A stretch of DNA of 64,000 nt from Branchipolynoe longqiensis (taxonomy: Eukaryota > Annelida > Polychaeta > Phyllodocida > Polynoidae): contig CM059203.1 in the NCBI GenBank assembly GCA_030323885.1, positions 992,001 through 1,056,000 of the forward strand, read 5' to 3'. Under the pieces are notes generated by a model. That model did not search any database and was not told where the DNA came from. It saw only the letters and a list, made by a program, of their open reading frames with translations. Shown here in pieces: positions 62,110-64,000 of the stretch (its first letter is position 1; the number at the start of each line of letters is the position of its first letter). Position numbers and translations under genes: made by a program.

Positions 62110-63380
62110 ACACTAATTGGTTCTTTGGTTACATTGATATAAATATTTTGTATCTCCTCTCCGCTGGCCTTGCTCCTCCTTGATATGTCCGAAAAGAGTT
62201 CCAGGAGCGGGAGCCCGCTGGCATTTCACTTTCTACTCTTACTCTGTCCATGTCTATGGCTCGGTGGTTGGTCACCATAGAGCAAATAGACATGGTCCTT
62301 TGACTCAACTCTCCTCACTTCTCTTAGTCTAAATTCTACCCTTTTTTATTTCTACCAGGCATACTCCTCCCTCTGACCAGGGGAGTTGTGTGTTTGGGTG
62401 GGGCCCTGTACCTTTACGTTTTCTCTCGCTTTGTTCTCGTTGCTGGAACCACCGCTGCACCCATCTTTACCCGTCCTTCCTCGAAACCGTTGCTGTGTCA
62501 ACTGGATACAAGTGCCCAACTACCGCTCAACTACCGCCGGACCGAAGAGATTCGGGGCCGCCTCAACGCTTCACTGTTACAACATTGTAAAGATGTCCCC
62601 AGCTTCTACAACACTCCCTACTGAAGATTAATCTTCAACCAAAGATTGGGCCGATTTATCGGAGCCTCTCTATAAATGTTGCAGTTCTGCAACCAGTAAC
62701 TGTTGTAAGGTTATAAACCACCCCCAAAGCAACCCCTTTCAAAAGTTTATAAATAATTATTTGATTGCCTCACGAGTCTCATTTCGGCTTACTCATTTCA
62801 ATTGGATCTATCCAACTGGCTTACAGGAGGACTTCTAAAGCTCTTTCCTGCCGAAATTACTCAAGTGATTGTGGAACGGTTATTGGTCCCAGTATTAATT
62901 AGGATAATCTAATAATAAATAATTAATATTGTATTAACAACTGTTTGGTTAGCTTACTGACTGAATATTGACCTATGTTCAGTTACTGGATGCTGACGAC
63001 ATAGGATCTCATCTAGGGAAGCACTAAAAAAAACCACAATGAGTGCGTACTTTGACCACATATCAGTGGAGCAGCACTTTTGCCTAAAATGCTATAAATA
63101 TGCCACGTGGCAAGTCAGTACCTGTAATCAGGACTCGCTGAAGGGACCAGCAACTCGGGCTCTCAGCCGGGGCGCGAGGAGGCGCCAAATATAATTTCTA
63201 GAAATTCTAGATCATCCTAGTATATTTGTAGGGGCGCCGAAGTTCAGCTTACCTGAGGCGCCAGCAACCCTGCCTGGCCTAGACCTAGGGCCGACACTGC
63301 CTGTACATAACAAACTGACTCACGGTAGTATTTAGGGCGAGATACAGTATCTTGCAGTATCATTTGAACAACCAACAGCA
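62110..63380. other. Possible solo LTR or unclassified sequence
   Basis: Three overlapping plus frames at 62386-62631 resemble no known protein. A TATA-like TCTATAAATG lies at 62669-62678 and a TGGTCCC near 62885. The pattern would fit a solo LTR, but no ends could be defined. No gene recognised. Confidence 0.25.
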
Positions 63381-63675
63381 GGGCCGCGTTCAGGGTACGC
63401 CTCGTAGACGTCTCGGGGAAATCCCTGATGTCACGCTAGTCTGAACGGCAAAGGCAGTTTGTCAGTTTGAAAATGGCCACCCCCTCAGGCAGCGCCATTT
63501 GCAATGGAAAAGCTGCACTGTGATTGGCTGAAACCAGTGAATATGACTGCCATTTTCAAGGCGCTTTTTGTCTCCTATCTGAAAAGGATGATATCTCGGA
63601 GACGCACCCTGAATGAAAATAAGCCTAAAAGCATCGCGGAGACGTCTCGGAGACAGACCCTGGACACAGCCCAGG
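63381..63675. repeat. MITE-5, second copy
   Basis: Left end GGGCCGCGTTCAGGGTACG, right end 'accctggacacagccca' (mutated). The interior is inverted relative to 11601-11908: GTCTGAACGGCAAAGGCAGT, CTGTGATTGGCTGAAACC. Confidence 0.78.
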
Positions 63676-64000
63676 TGTGGTTGTATACCCCCGATAGGTC
63701 ATAGCTGTCCGCAGTGTATGCCAAAACATGAACATCGTGGACACGCCCACCCTTTGTCCCTGCCCGAGTCTCGGGCCGTTGCGTTGCTTTTCATGCCCAG
63801 CCGTTATATTGTAATTATCATTATGCCGCTTACATATTAAGTTACCAATTCTTACTGCATCCTCGAAACTAGCACATAGTACCCTACCGTATTTGTCAGA
63901 GCAACTCAACACCCTCCTTACTTTGCTAAACTTCGATAAATGACGTAGATAATTGTTCAACACATTCACGTCTTGAAAACTTGGCGCAAATCGTCGCGTA
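63676..64000. other. No gene recognised at the right edge
   Basis: A minus-strand frame of 114 codons (63969-63625) overlaps MITE-5 at its end. Its N-terminal part (NYLRHLSKFSKVRRVLSCSD) looks unlike a repeat, but I cannot assign it. It could be part of an exon continuing beyond the window. Confidence 0.3.

Noticed and set aside
62386..62631. Three overlapping plus-strand frames of 66-81 codons as a small gene
   Set aside because: No similarity, no consistent frame, and nearby TATA and repeat-like features. Could equally be LTR sequence.

Overview
The window is eukaryotic nuclear DNA from an invertebrate, most likely a mollusc. It has GT..AG introns, tRNA-derived SINEs, many foldback MITEs, LINE, Gypsy and DIRS-type retrotransposons, and long minisatellites. 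There is no sign of bacterial gene organisation. The mollusc assignment rests on recalled resemblance of two SINE-like repeats to molluscan repeats, and is inference.

Only two host genes are supported, both on the minus strand. (1) A six-exon gene at 61671-50750 predicts a 419-residue type II membrane protein. It has a short basic cytoplasmic tail, one transmembrane segment, and four extracellular six-cysteine PAN/Apple-like domains. Each domain is one exon, and every intron flanking a domain is phase 1. (2) A first coding exon at 16755-16526 strongly resembles the N-terminus of TMEM26. Its other exons were not found.

Layout. 1-16.5 kb holds MITEs, SINE fragments and four tandem arrays, including a 79-bp minisatellite that appears to derive from a transposon end. 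16.5-20.6 kb holds the TMEM26-like exon, a 2-kb minisatellite starting at its ATG, and a G-rich purine array. 23.4-30.5 kb is an AT-rich DIRS-like tyrosine-recombinase retrotransposon on the minus strand with three younger insertions. 32.0-49.9 kb is a 5'-truncated LINE on the minus strand, split by an ~830-bp insert, a 4.8-kb very GC-rich DIRS-like element and a 9.45-kb Gypsy LTR element. The Gypsy element itself carries a probable solo LTR inside its left LTR. 50.7-61.7 kb is the PAN-like gene. Its second intron carries a second, damaged copy of the GC-rich DIRS-like element, and its other introns are full of MITEs and SINEs. 61.7-64 kb is repeats.

The mobile elements form readable layers: LINE, then Gypsy, then solo LTR; and DIRS, then MITE or SINE. 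Several insertions can be removed in mind to leave a continuous reading frame. All autonomous elements here are disabled by frameshifts, stops or deletions. Coordinates of repeats are by eye and usually good to about 10-20 bases.
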